DNA from: Rickettsia rickettsii
GTDB lineage: Bacteria > Pseudomonadota > Alphaproteobacteria > Rickettsiales > Rickettsiaceae
Assembly (NCBI RefSeq): GCF_001951015.1
Contig: NZ_CP018914.1
Coordinates: 890,001 to 954,000, forward strand
Length of the DNA: 64,000 nt
Reading direction: 5' to 3'
Made by a program: the position numbers and the translations under genes
The notes under the pieces: model-generated
What the model saw: only the letters and a program-made list of their open reading frames with translations
What the model was told of the DNA's origin: nothing
Database searches by the model: none
Part shown: positions 19,968-30,877 of the stretch, piece after piece
How positions within the stretch are numbered: position 1 is the first letter of the stretch
How the letters are laid out: every line of letters begins with the position of its first letter

Positions 19968-20087
19968 CGTCATTGCGAGCGACTGTAAGGAGCGTGACAA
20001 TCCAGAAAAATAATAAAAAAATGCTAACTTTTAGCATTTTTTACTGGATTGCTTCGTCAATTGCTATACACTTTCCTCGCAATGACG
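19968..20087. repeat. Palindromic repeat after ubiG
   Basis: CGTCATTGCGAGCGACTG and CTTTCCTCGCAATGACG are inverted ends, with CAATCCAG and CTGGATTG steps and a central AAAAAATGCTAAC/TTAGCATTTTTT hairpin. The three-layer design (outer ends, middle step, inner hairpin) is the same as in the elements at 29159 and 60731. Confidence 0.8.
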
Positions 20088-20116
20088 CAAAAACTGATCC
20101 ATACAACACAGCCAAC

Positions 20117-20200
20117 TTGATCGCGGGATCCAGTTAAACATACTAATAATATTAGTATGTTTAGTTGTTTTCTGGATACCGTGGCAAGCCACGGTATGAC
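20117..20200. repeat. Palindromic repeat upstream of gltX
   Basis: GATCGCGGGATCCAG opens it and CTGGATACCGTGGCAAGCCACGGTATGACA closes it, around a central ACATACTAATAATATTAGTATGT palindrome. Similar closings occur at 27431 and 37757. It ends about 35 bp before the gltX start. Confidence 0.7.
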
Positions 20201-20234
20201 ACAGTTCTTAGTATATATTTAAAAAAGATAATAA

Positions 20235-21776
20235 ATGAATAATAACGTAATTACTAGATTTGCTCCGTCACCGACAGGGTTTTTACATATAGGTTCGGCA
20301 AGAACCGCCCTTTTTAATTATTTGTTCGCAAGGCATCATAACGGTAAGTTCTTGCTTCGCATTGAAGACACTGATAAAGAAAGGTCAACTAAAGAAGCGG
20401 TAGAAGCTATATTCTCAGGTCTAAAATGGCTAGGGCTTGATTGGAACGGTGAGGTTATATTCCAGTCTAAACGTAATAATCTTTACAAAGAAGCTGCACT
20501 AAAATTACTGCAAAACGGTAAAGCATATTATTGTTTTACTCGCCAAGAAGAAATAGAAAGACAGCGACAACAAGCTTTAGAAAATAAACAGCATTTTATT
20601 TTTAATAGCGAGTGGCGTGACAAAGATCCATCTATCTATCCTACTGATATTAAGCCGGTAATACGTCTAAAAACTCCAAGAGAGGGTAGCATAACAATTC
20701 ATGACACTTTACAAGGTGAGGTAGTAATTGAAAACTCTCATATAGACGATATGGTACTATTAAGAGCAGACGGCACTGCTACTTACATGCTAGCCGTTGT
20801 AGTAGACGATCATGATATGGGTATAACTCATATTATTAGAGGTAACGATCATTTAACCAATGCAGCAAGGCAACTCGCTATTTATCAGGCTTTCGGATAT
20901 GCAGTACCGAGCATGACTCATATACCGTTAATTCATGGAGCAGACGGAGCAAAATTATCCAAAAGGCATGGAGCATTAGGCATTGAAGCTTATAAGGATA
21001 TGGGGTATTTACCGGAAAGTTTGTGCAATTATTTACTGCGTCTTGGATGGAGTCACGGCGATGATGAAATTATCTCAATGACTCAGGCTATAGACTGGTT
21101 TAATCTTGATTCACTCGGTAAATCACCTGCTAAGCTTGATTTTGCTAAGATGAATAGCCTTAACTCTCATTACTTAAGAATGCTTGACAATGATAGCTTA
21201 ACTTCAAAGATTGTAGAGATATTGGAACAAAATTATAATAAACTTCTTCAGAAGCTCGCTTATAGGGAGGAATTTGGAGGAAACACGGAACGCAGCACCG
21301 CAGCGTATATAGACATACGTGAGGATGCGAGTACCGGATTGACGTACAAATTACCCCTAGCAGTAGAGTTGCCGAAAAAGTTTAAGGTTAGTGAGCAGGA
21401 AATAGGCTATATCAAACAAGCAATGCCAAGCTTGTTAGTTAGAAGTGAAACATTACTAGAACTAACACGCCTTGCTCAAATTTATCTAGTAGACTCGCCT
21501 ATCATCTACAGCCAAGATTCAAAAGAAATTATAGAAAATTGCGATAAGAATTTAATCAAACAAATTATAGAAAACTTAAGCGAACTTGAGCAGTTTGATA
21601 AGGAATCCGTACAGAATAAATTTAAAGAAATAGCAGCAGCAAACGACTTAAAGCTGAATGACATTATGAAACCGGTAAGAGCTTTAATAACAGGTATGAC
21701 TGCATCACCTAGCGTATTTGAGATTGCAGAAATTTTAGGAAAAGAAAATATTTTAAAAAGGTTAAAAATTATATGA
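20235..21776 (+). CDS. gltX: Glutamyl-tRNA synthetase with an RPE1 insertion
   Basis: Class Ic synthetase. The HIGH box is HIGS at residues 18-21 within [15 protein letters not shown], and KLSKRHG near residue 240 is the KMSKS loop. Rickettsia carries two gltX genes that split charging of tRNA-Glu and tRNA-Gln; this is the one with [11 protein letters not shown]. An in-frame RPE1 ([38 protein letters not shown]) occupies residues 336-383 in the anticodon-binding part, between EILEQNYN and FKVSEQEIG. The rest is collinear with the family. The TGA stop overlaps the next ATG, so translation of the IalB gene is coupled to it. Confidence 0.94.
   Translation: MNNNVITRFAPSPTGFLHIGSARTALFNYLFARHHNGKFLLRIEDTDKERSTKEAVEAIFSGLKWLGLDWNGEVIFQSKRNNLYKEAALKLLQNGKAYYCFTRQEEIERQRQQALENKQHFIFNSEWRDKDPSIYPTDIKPVIRLKTPREGSITIHDTLQGEVVIENSHIDDMVLLRADGTATYMLAVVVDDHDMGITHIIRGNDHLTNAARQLAIYQAFGYAVPSMTHIPLIHGADGAKLSKRHGALGIEAYKDMGYLPESLCNYLLRLGWSHGDDEIISMTQAIDWFNLDSLGKSPAKLDFAKMNSLNSHYLRMLDNDSLTSKIVEILEQNYNKLLQKLAYREEFGGNTERSTAAYIDIREDASTGLTYKLPLAVELPKKFKVSEQEIGYIKQAMPSLLVRSETLLELTRLAQIYLVDSPIIYSQDSKEIIENCDKNLIKQIIENLSELEQFDKESVQNKFKEIAAANDLKLNDIMKPVRALITGMTASPSVFEIAEILGKENILKRLKII
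21241..21382 (+). repeat. RPE1 element inside gltX
   Basis: Close to the RPE1 protein consensus: [25 protein letters not shown] and YKLPLAVE, all in the gltX frame. DNA landmarks shared with the other copies are CTCGCTTATAG, GTGAGGATGCGAG and GACGTACAAATTACC. Confidence 0.93.
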
Positions 21777-22309
21777 AAGATTGTATAAAAAAAATTGCTT
21801 TTATTTTTAGTGGATTATTTATAATAACCGGCACTTTTGTTTTGTATAGCATAGAAAACGTCAACGCATCAACAGCACCAAAAAAGTACGGAGCTTGGAC
21901 TTTAAGTTGTACTCTTAATAATGAGAAAAAACAACTTTGCTTCTTATCACAACAAATTAATAATCTAGAGAGAGATAAAGAAAAGGAAATATTAGCCATT
22001 TATCACATAGGTTATTTCAATGGGGAACAAGAAAAACAGGAATTAAAAATAATAGAAATAGTCCCGTCAAATGTTCAAATTCCGGCAGGTACAGTTATTA
22101 ATAGCGGTGACAAACGAATAGCAGCCGGAAAATACGTAAATTGTACAGTAAACGGCTGTCAGGCTTTAGCTATTATTACACAAGACGATCTAGACATGAT
22201 TTTATCAAACGATAATTATATAGAACTAATTACCGCAGACGGCAAACAAGCTAAAATTTCATTTATAAAAGACGGCTTAAAGGAAGGCCTAAAAGCTTTA
22301 AGTAGATAG
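21773..22309 (+). CDS. IalB-family (invasion-associated locus B) secreted protein
   Basis: 178 residues with a hydrophobic N-terminal segment at about 8-28 (signal or anchor), then [20 protein letters not shown], matching the opening of IalB-family proteins (W-x-x-x-C followed by a Q-x-C-F element). Next are INSGDKR and [11 protein letters not shown], the second cysteine pair. The ATG overlaps the gltX stop by ATGA. Bartonella IalB contributes to erythrocyte entry, but family members are widespread in alphaproteobacteria, so an envelope or periplasmic role is the safer claim. Confidence 0.8.
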   Translation: MKDCIKKIAFIFSGLFIITGTFVLYSIENVNASTAPKKYGAWTLSCTLNNEKKQLCFLSQQINNLERDKEKEILAIYHIGYFNGEQEKQELKIIEIVPSNVQIPAGTVINSGDKRIAAGKYVNCTVNGCQALAIITQDDLDMILSNDNYIELITADGKQAKISFIKDGLKEGLKALSR

Positions 22310-22327
22310 TAACGCAAGAATTTAAGC

Positions 22328-22422
22328 ATTGTTGCTGCGAGCAACTGAAAGGAGCGTGGCAATCTCAAGATTTTGGTCCGAGATTGCTTTGTCAAAATTT
22401 TTAATTTTTCCTTGCAATGACG
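22328..22422. repeat. Palindromic repeat after the IalB-family gene
   Basis: CATTGTTGCTGCGAGCAACTG at the left and CCTTGCAATGACG at the right, with GGCAATCTCAAG and CGAGATTGC steps inside. A slightly diverged member of the CGTCATTGCGAG family. Confidence 0.65.
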
Positions 22423-22498
22423 ACTTGGGTATCCGCACAACAAAGCTTTGAGTCGCTTAGCGCATAACCACTCACTACTAAGTTGCTTTAAAGCTTAA

Positions 22499-22995
22499 TT
22501 AAGCATCGTGATGATGGTGTCCATGTCCAGGCCCTTCACCGCCTAAACTTGCTTCATATTCAAGAACCCATGATTGATGAAATGCCATGCCGGTCGGCGA
22601 CTATCCATCTCTCTAAAAGAACGCGAAACCGCGCTTCTCTTTCCAGAAGAATTATTGAGTGATCAGTATAAGCAGGTAATGGATGGCTCCAAAATGGCTT
22701 TTCTTGGCTTATATTTTCAAAAAATGTCTTAAGCTCATTAAAAGTTAGTCTTTGAGAAAAATCATTAGGATAATCAGTGATCGCATATGTATAATAACCA
22801 CGTGTTTTATGTGCCATGGTATAACCCCAATGTATATCAAACTTGTCACCGACTTTTACTTTATGAACATGATGGTGCTTGCTTCTATCTCTCCAATCAA
22901 ATGTTTTGTCAGATGAAAATTGTCACATTTCTGCATTAGTATAATTAACAGAATCTCTCTCATCTTCTTTTCAAACGCTAAGAAGATGTCCCTCT
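22499..22995 (-). pseudogene. Degraded gene resembling an AA10 lytic polysaccharide monooxygenase (chitin-binding type)
   Basis: The recovered frame reads GHLSV, stop, KEDERDSVNYTNAEM, stop, QFSSDKTFDWRDRSKHHHVH, VKVGDKFDIHWGYTMAHKTR, GYYTYAITDYPNDFSQRLTF, EKPFWSHPLP, EREARFRVLLERWIVADRHG, then after a frameshift MAFHQSWVLEYEASLGG and a histidine-rich end. The order W-x-x-x-x-HKT, YYxTxxxx, VxLxxWxVADxxxAFHQ follows AA10 oxidases, copper enzymes that cut chitin or similar polymers. Two in-frame stops and a frameshift show loss. The family call rests on pattern recognition only. Confidence 0.55.
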
Positions 22996-23029
22996 TTAAT
23001 TTATACTAATTCAGCTAATAGTTATACTT

Positions 23030-23780
23030 ACGAATAACTAAACACCAATTAAAGCAATAAACTTAATGAAGTTCTATTAATATTTCTAATTAATTTGCTA
23101 TTTTTAGTAAATATTAATAAAACCCAGCTTTAGTTGATATTAATAGGAAAAATTAAGCTTGTGGCGAGCTTCGCACTACCCCCTACCCTATTATTTTATC
23201 TTTTATCCTTTAGATTGCTTTTAGAACCTAATTTTTTAAGTTTTATATATAAAATTTAAATTATCTTATTTTAGTCTTTCTTAACTGTATAAATTATAAG
23301 ATTTTTTTAAAATAAGAATAGTAATTTTCTAAAACCTTACTAATTTTAGTTAGCATAGTTTAACCAACCAAAAGCTAGAAACTGTTATTACTAATTTTTT
23401 AAATTAAACGAATATAGATTAACCTTGCCTATAACTACAACAAGAAATCTATTCTTAATAATTAAAGCGTAAAACCGCTTAAAACCTTTTGATCATCCTA
23501 TATAAGTGTTAACAAAATAACTTTAATTGATAATTAAAGAGATTTTTACAGTAATAAATATCCCTATTTCAAAAAAATCTTATAATTTGTAGTTAAAAAG
23601 AATTTAATGAGCTTTAAAATTATTTTGTTAACAGTCTCATAGGATAAATACCAAAGTATTTGCAGTCATTTATTGAAATAATTACAAGAAATTCTATATT
23701 TTATTTTTTTAGGAAGAGTTTTATTAAAGAGTTTATTTTCACATTAAGCAAAGAATCGCTTTAAAACCCATTTGTTGCAT
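23030..23780. other. AT-rich region with short repeats, no gene seen
   Basis: No convincing coding frame on either strand. It contains two copies of a 55-bp repeat in opposite orientation (near 23285-23342 and 23540-23598), two opposed copies of an 18-bp AAAGTTATTTTGTTAACA-like motif (23507 and 23616), and a CTTTAATT/AATTAAAG hairpin at 23520. A patch at 23160-23190 (GTGGCGAGCTTCGC) is far more GC-rich than its surroundings. Confidence 0.5.
23507..23633. repeat. Opposed 18-bp repeats (TTATTTTGTTAACA motif)
   Basis: TGTTAACAAAATAACTTT at 23507-23524 and AAAATTATTTTGTTAACA at 23616-23633 are inverted copies with one mismatch. A third copy, AAAGTTATTTTGTTAACA, lies at 53853-53870 between tRNA genes. 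The two here bracket one copy of the 55-bp repeat. Confidence 0.6.
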
Positions 23781-23839
23781 AAATCAGTTGTGTCCTACTG
23801 CGACTTTTAATAATGTGTTGTACAGCACGTTGTTAAAAT

Positions 23840-24022
23840 CGTCATTGCGGAGCAGGGCATTGCCTGCGTGGACTAGTTTCTCAATTGTCATCCTGCGAGC
23901 TTGTAGCGATATCCAGTTTAAAATGCTAATATTATTAGTATTTTTTCTGGATACCATGGTTAAGCCATGATATGAAATTGAACAGGTTTTGCGGCCCACG
24001 CAACAATGCCTCCTTACAATGA
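23840..24022. repeat. Nested palindromic repeats downstream of groEL
   Basis: An outer CGTCATTGCGGAGCAGGGC element ending GCAACAATGCCTCCTTACAAT contains a second element that runs from TGTCATCCTGCGAGC, through GATATCCAG, a central TAATATTATTAGTA tract and CTGGATACCATGG, to CATGATATGA. Two families are thus nested. Two short opposite open frames here come from the repeat. Confidence 0.65.
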
Positions 24023-24092
24023 GGGGAACAAGCAATACAACAAAACGGGTTTATTAGATCTATTGCATAACCTATCTTATAGAGATATAGAC

Positions 24093-25763
<1,671 letters not shown>

Positions 25764-26051
25764 TTAATTAATAATACCAAATACATCGCTTTCTTTCATA
25801 ACGATCAGTTTTGTGCCTTTAATTTCAATTTCGGTACCTGCCCATTTACCGTATAAAACTTTATCGCCTACTTTTAGCTCTAAAGGATGAATTTCGCCTT
25901 TTTGATTACGAATACCATTACCTACGGCTACTACTTCACCTTGCATCGGCTTTTCTTTTACAGTATCCGGAATAATAATTCCACCTTTAGTTTTTTCTTC
26001 TTGTTCGATAGGCTTTATTGCAATTCTATCATGTAATGGTTTAAAAGACAT
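25764..26051 (-). CDS. groES: Co-chaperonin GroES (Hsp10)
   Basis: 95-residue lid of the GroEL chamber: [12 protein letters not shown] at the start, the mobile loop with [10 protein letters not shown], and GTEIEIKG near the end. The start is placed at MSFKP, seven bases after a GGAGG ribosome binding site. An ATG twelve bases further upstream overlaps that site and would only add four residues. Confidence 0.97.
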   Translation of the reverse strand: MSFKPLHDRIAIKPIEQEEKTKGGIIIPDTVKEKPMQGEVVAVGNGIRNQKGEIHPLELKVGDKVLYGKWAGTEIEIKGTKLIVMKESDVFGIIN

Positions 26052-26086
26052 TTTAACCTCCAATTATTAAATCTTTAAATGTACAT

Positions 26087-26117
26087 ACTATATATATTTT
26101 ATTTTTGTTAGTTCAAG
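26087..26117 (-). promoter_or_regulatory. Possible promoter of groESL
   Basis: On the minus strand CTTGAAC is followed, after 18 bp counted from TTGAAC, by TATAGT, about 36 bp before the groES start. CTTGAA is also the usual -35 of alphaproteobacterial heat-shock (RpoH) promoters. No CIRCE inverted repeat was seen, so RpoH control is the more likely regime. Confidence 0.45.
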
Positions 26118-26147
26118 GGGCAAGAATAAATTTTTTTTATTAGAGGT

Positions 26148-28045
26148 CTATTCTTTCTCAAAATCCTCTAAACTAGTGCCGTGTTTAGTTTTACTCCATT
26201 TCAAATTCACAGGACAGAAAATTATTTCAAATACTGCTTTATATGAAGCTACAGTATGTAATATAAAATAACTAGCCCATAAGCTCAAAGCTACTATATC
26301 CTGAAATTTTACTTTTCCGCTTTTTAAAGAATTTTTTAATATATACAGAGCTGTACCATATAGATATAAAAGCGAAAAAATACTATTAATAAGCCATAAA
26401 TAATTAATTATAGAATTTTTATTTATAACAATAGAAAATATTATAAAGGGTAAACTCCAAAATTATAAGTAGATAAGGAACACATACATTGTTATTACTT
26501 GCAATAAAGTAAACTTTTGGCATTTATCTTTTTGTGCTTTAAATACCAAAAATGTTTCACAAAGCCTTGAATCTAATTTGATCTTTGATTTAGCCAATTA
26601 CCTAAACTATTCGGAACCTCTTCTAGAGTATAGGAATCACGAATAGCTACTTTATAGTTCTGTGAGTAAATTCTTATACCAAGCTCGGCATCTTCTGTTA
26701 CATTATAAGAATCCCATCCGCCAAGCTTATTTAATATATCCGTTTTAAAATAATTACTAGTACCCCCAAGAGGTGTAGGAAGTTTTAGTAAACTTAATCC
26801 TTTCAAGATATATTCAAACCATAAACTATATTCTATATTAAACATTTTTGAGAATAGGTTAAAATATTCTCATTTTTATTATAAAAATTAAGCTTAACTT
26901 GAAGACAAGAATATTCTAGAGGTAAGTTTTTAAACATTGCTAGAGCTTTAATTAGCTGTTCAGGTTTATCTTCAGCATCATATACTACTAGATACTCACC
27001 ACGTGAATATTCTAGAGCATAATTAAGGGCTTGCGGCTTTTAGTTCTTGGTAGACTTTTCAGAACAGATATAACATGAAAATAAGACGGTAAATTATATA
27101 ACACTATTTCTTTAATCATTAGATAATCGTCATCTTCGATAATCATTTTAACGCCTAGCTTATCTTTTGGATAATTAATTAATGAAATATTTTTAATTAT
27201 TGACCTTAACTTACTTAATTCTATAACGGTACTAAAACTGTATAAACCGGTAAAGCTTTCTCCTCATTTTGAAAAATTTGTGATTCCACCGAATGATTTT
27301 TAGTACTACTTGTTTTGTGAAACGATTCCACCTCTATCATCACGCGACTTGATCGCGGGATCCAGTTAAAAATACTAATATTAGTATTTTTAATTATTTT
27401 CTGGATACCGTGGTCAAACCACGGTATGACACCGAATACGCTTTTCAATCCATGCAACCCTTACCGAAGGCGATTCTCTTACTACCCTTATACATAACAG
27501 AGATTTTAAAATCTTTTGCAAACAATAGCTTATATTATTAACAACATAAAATAAAACCGGCAGATAAATCAATGTGGCTATAAACACGACGAAAAATATT
27601 ATTATTTTATTGGTATAATTAATATTCTTAGCAATAATCGGCTCGACTTTAAATTCAAGAGCATATTTTGCTTTGATACTAGTTAAATAGGCGAAATTTT
27701 TTTCTAATAATTTATAAAAATAATATTTCTTGATCAGCATTATAGATCTAAAAATATTACTATTACTAAACAATATTTTTAGATCTATTTATAGCAGTTA
27801 TTGTATTACTATGAACATCGTCATATATACAATAACCATTCACTACATAGGCTTGTATATAAGAATAATTATAAATTTTAATATAAGAAATATTGCTTAT
27901 TAGCAGCAATATTCTATTTTCATATAATATATCAATCATTATCTCATTATCGATAATTGCTTCTTCGATCATAGCTTTTAAACTATTAGCTTGTTTTTTA
28001 CCTAATAAATTTTTATCTCTGATTATCTGTATATACCTTCATTTA
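26148..28045 (-). pseudogene. Membrane glycosyltransferase family 2 gene, heavily frameshifted
   Basis: Pieces in order: IIRDKNLLGKKQANSLKAMI, a membrane segment NKIIIFFVVFIATLIYLPVL, VYTVLVPL, NYPKDKLGVKMIIEDDDYLM, YFHVISV with SLPRTK, YALEYSRGEYLVVYDAEDKP, MFNIEYSLWFEYILKG, TPLGGTSNYFKTDIL, GGWDSYNVTEDAELGIRIY, and a C-terminus KWSKTKHGTSLEDFEKE. EDDDY, DAED and TEDAELG are the nucleotide-sugar and acceptor motifs of processive GT2 enzymes of the BcsA type. A palindromic repeat is lodged at 27338-27431. There are many frameshifts, so it is dead. The lost product was probably an envelope polysaccharide or glycolipid. Confidence 0.85.
27338..27431. repeat. Palindromic repeat inside the glycosyltransferase pseudogene
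   Basis: ATCACGCGACTTGATCGCGGG and CGTGGTCAAACCACGGTATGACA form the ends, GGATCCAG/CTGGATACC the inner step and AAAATACTAATATTAGTATTTT the central palindrome. Like the element at 20117. It falls between the membrane segment and the catalytic domain of the dead gene. Confidence 0.75.
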
Positions 28046-28090
28046 TACATCTAACCATGCTGAAAATTTATACCTGATATTTTATATTTC

Positions 28091-28690
28091 TTAATTTGAA
28101 AGACTGTGATCACAAAAATGACCGATTTGAGCAGTTAACAAGTTTCTATTCTCTTTACCAAAATTAATTATCTTTACAATTCCTAACTGCTTATAAACTG
28201 AACTATCATATACATAACCGTAATTTTGCCGAGTATGGTATTTTGTAAAACTTGTAAGCATTATGCCGTTTTTAAATTTAATCCCTTCACAAATAGAAAA
28301 ATTACATCTTCTTAGAACCAATATTAATTGAATGTCCAAAGCTAAATATATTTTGATTAAAAATAATAACAGGGCGGATATTTTTAGACATTCCCATTAG
28401 TAAAGATATCTCGCCTAAAAAATCTTCTTTAAGTTTTTTACTCTTACTCATTAAAATTTTAGGCTGAGCCGCAATAACAAAATCTTTATCTTCAAATAGC
28501 TGCAATTTATAGTAAATAGAAGCATCCGTGCTTATGTTTTTTTCATTCAAAAATTTATCTTCTTTGTACAAAAAATGTACTCCAATATTTTGATTATCGG
28601 TAATACCGTATTCTACAGTACTACTTACAAATTGCTCATATTGATCAGAGGATAATTCTACTAATAAGGCATAATAGACAATAATATAAT
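28091..28690 (-). pseudogene. Possible outer-membrane beta-barrel protein, fragmented
   Basis: The readable part is SSTVEYGITDNQNIGVHFLY, ISTDASIYYKLQLFEDKDFV, IAAQPKILMSKSKKLKEDF, then frameshifted EGIKFKNGIMLTSFTKYHTR, YGYVYDSSVYKQLGIVKI and RNLLTAQIGHF. Alternating polar/hydrophobic strands with EYGITDN and YKLQLFED resemble outer-membrane beta-barrel proteins, but no named family is certain. No start is preserved. It lies upstream of the dead glycosyltransferase on the same strand and could have shared its operon. Confidence 0.5.
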
Positions 28691-28841
28691 CTTAATACCA
28701 TAGCCGCTTAAATTTAAAAAATACACTATAATAGCAATTATAAATTGAGTAAGAGCTAGTTTAAAAAATTTTTAATTGAAGTAGTATATGGCATATTGTA
28801 GTAATGATTTTATAACTTAAAATTCATTCAAAGAGGAAAAT

Positions 28842-29112
28842 ATGAAAGATCCAAAATATAGAACTATTACTTTTACCGAAGAAAGTAGAACAGCAAATAT
28901 TAACATATCCCCCCAATAAAATAACAATTGGCGCTAATCAGCGTGTTACGTTTGACAGCCTAGGCAATGTTGCGGAATTAATCTTAGGACTACATAGTAG
29001 TGTTAAAGTAACAGATCTTAATCATAAGGTATTTATAAATAATACCAATCGAGATAAGATAATTATATTATCAGGTGAACATATTGCTTTTCATGATAAT
29101 CCATACGCTTAA
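28842..29112 (+). pseudogene. Small unknown gene broken at a run of six C
   Basis: An ATG with an AGAGG binding site opens MKDPKYRTITFTEESRTANI and stops right after a CCCCCC run. Removing one C gives ISPNKITIGANQRVTFDS and continues through LGLHSSVKVTDLNHKVFINN to HDNPYA, for a protein of about 89 residues. Everything else is open, so a single base decides between intact and dead. No family is recognised; the predicted strands suggest a small beta protein. Confidence 0.5.
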
Positions 29113-29158
29113 TAAATACGTTCTTCTCGTGGAAGATTGGTTGCGTGGATACATGCAC

Positions 29159-29240
29159 CGTCATTGCGAGGAGCAAAGCGATGCGGCAATCCAGAGCAAT
29201 AATAAAAAAATACTATAAATTAGCATTTTTTGCAATGACT
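29159..29240. repeat. Palindromic repeat downstream of rph
   Basis: CGTCATTGCGAGGAGCAAAG and TTTTTTGCAATGAC are the ends. GGCAATCCAG is followed by a short AAAAAATACTATAAATTAGCATTTTTT hairpin; the right half of the element has lost its inner step. It could act as the 3' hairpin of rph. Confidence 0.65.
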
Positions 29241-29266
29241 GGAACACTGATCCACTTAGCAACTTT

Positions 29267-29986
29267 CTAAGACCCAAGCAGTACCTGATTTTGTAGTTTA
29301 AATAATTCCGCAGCTCCGCCTTTAGCAAGTTTTAACATTGCTAAAAACTGCTCTTCGGAAAAAGGATTTTTCTCTGCCGTGCCTTGTACTTCGATTAAAT
29401 TACCGTTACCTGCAAACACAAAATTACTATCCACGTCCGCATCACTATCTTCTAAATAATCCAAATCTAGTATCACCTCACCTTTATATATACCGCAAGA
29501 AATAGCTGCAATTTGACTAATTAACGGGTTCACCTTTAAAACTCTCTTTTTCATCAAGGACCTAATAGCTAGGTGCAATGCTACGTAGCTCCCTGTTATT
29601 GCTGCAGTTCTAGTACCGCCGTCAGCATTAATAACATCACAATCTATGATAATTTGCCTCTCGCCTAGTTTCCTCACATCAATTACACATCGCATCGCCC
29701 TACCTATTAAACGCTGTATCTCTTGCGTTCTGCCGCCTTGTTGCCCAAGTGCCGCTTCTCTTTTAATACGCTGTGATGTAGAACCGGGAAGCATACCGTA
29801 CTCGGCAGTAATCCAGCCTTGATTTTGTCCCCTCAAGAATGGCGGTACGGTAGTTTCACAAGTAGCACTACACATGACATGTGTATTACCGATTTTAATA
29901 AGACATGAACCTTCCGCATTAATAAGCGGGGATAATTCTAATGAAATAGGACGTAATTGGTTACTTTTTCTTCCTGACTGTCTCAT
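29267..29986 (-). CDS. rph: Ribonuclease PH
   Basis: Phosphorolytic 3'-5' exoribonuclease that trims tRNA 3' ends. The 239 residues show [13 protein letters not shown] at the start, [12 protein letters not shown], the phosphate-site region [20 protein letters not shown], and [18 protein letters not shown]. Full length. Divergent from grpE with about 220 bp between. Confidence 0.96.
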
Positions 29987-30059
29987 AATACAATTTGCAC
30001 TCCATAAGTAAAAATAAATAGTAAAGTTTAATTTGGAAAAGAGTAAGGAGTTTCATATT

Positions 30060-30115
30060 TTTTGACCGCAGCATAAATACTAGTACGTGAGGATAAAAAA
30101 ATACGAAACAACGAC
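30060..30115. repeat. Short RPE1-like fragment between rph and grpE
   Basis: GACCGCAGCATAAATACTAGTACGTGAGGATAA matches the central part of RPE1 (CCGCAGCGTATATAGACATACGTGAGGATG in gltX) with drift and without the ends. It is probably a decayed remnant in the divergent promoter region. Confidence 0.45.
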
Positions 30116-30208
30116 ACCAATTTTTCAAATTAAACGAGTATACCATTGAAAAAATTTTTATTATATCTATATATACCTCAAAAAAGAAATAAATATAAAG
30201 TAAATAAT

Positions 30209-30745
30209 ATGATAGACGATAATATAGAAAATAATGAACAAACAATAAATGATATTGCTGAAGAGATAGTTGAAACAGCAAATCCGGAGGTAACAGCGTT
30301 AAAAGCCGAGATTGAAGAGCTAAAAGATAAGCTAATAAGAACTACTGCTGAAATAGACAATACAAGAAAGCGTTTAGAAAAAGCACGTGACGAAGCAAAA
30401 GATTATGCAATTGCTACATTTGCTAAAGAACTACTAAATGTTAGTGATAATCTTTCAAGAGCATTAGCACATAAACCGGCAAATTCTGATGTAGAAGTCA
30501 CAAATATTATTGCAGGCGTTCAGATGACTAAAGACGAGCTAGACAAAGTCTTTCATAAACATCATATTGAAGAAATAAAGCCGGAAATAGGATCAATGTT
30601 CGACTATAATTTACATAATGCAATTGCACAGATAGAACATCCTGATCATGCACCGAATAGTATTATTACTTTAATGCAATCAGGATATAAAATTAGAGAT
30701 AGACTACTGCGTCCTGCTACCGTACAAGTAGTTAAAAAACCTTAA
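30209..30745 (+). CDS. grpE: Nucleotide exchange factor GrpE
   Basis: Releases ADP from DnaK. From [11 protein letters not shown] it has 178 residues: an acidic N-terminus, a long coiled coil ([20 protein letters not shown]) and the C-terminal head with [18 protein letters not shown] and [15 protein letters not shown]. The ATG at 30209 is chosen over 30146 because the extra residues are unlike GrpE and lie next to the repeat remnant. DnaK is not in this window; groESL lies 4 kb away. Confidence 0.95.
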   Translation: MIDDNIENNEQTINDIAEEIVETANPEVTALKAEIEELKDKLIRTTAEIDNTRKRLEKARDEAKDYAIATFAKELLNVSDNLSRALAHKPANSDVEVTNIIAGVQMTKDELDKVFHKHHIEEIKPEIGSMFDYNLHNAIAQIEHPDHAPNSIITLMQSGYKIRDRLLRPATVQVVKKP

Positions 30746-30750
30746 TGCTC

Positions 30751-30850
30751 GATCAACTTCAAAAATTGGCGTCGTCGTTTTACAAGACACGTATTAAGTA
30801 TACGCTGTGATCTTCGCCTTGTGAACTCCTAGCTCTTTTTGCAGTTGATC
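30751..30850. repeat. 100-bp inverted-end element between grpE and the permease gene
   Basis: GATCAACTTCAAAAA at the left and TTTTTGCAGTTGATC at the right are inverted with one mismatch. Inside, GGCGTCGTCG...CGTATTAAGTATACG holds a second inverted set. This differs from the CGTCATTGCGAG and RPE1 families and looks like another Rickettsia palindromic family. Confidence 0.7.
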
Positions 30851-30877
30851 TTCGTATAGAAAATGAGGAAAATAATA

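Noticed and set aside
19968-20200. Closely spaced repeats as a possible CRISPR array
   Set aside because: The units are palindromes of different families with no regular spacers and no cas genes nearby.
26052-26063. Longer start of groES
   Set aside because: The upstream ATG overlaps the GGAGG binding site of the start used, and adds four residues absent from the family.
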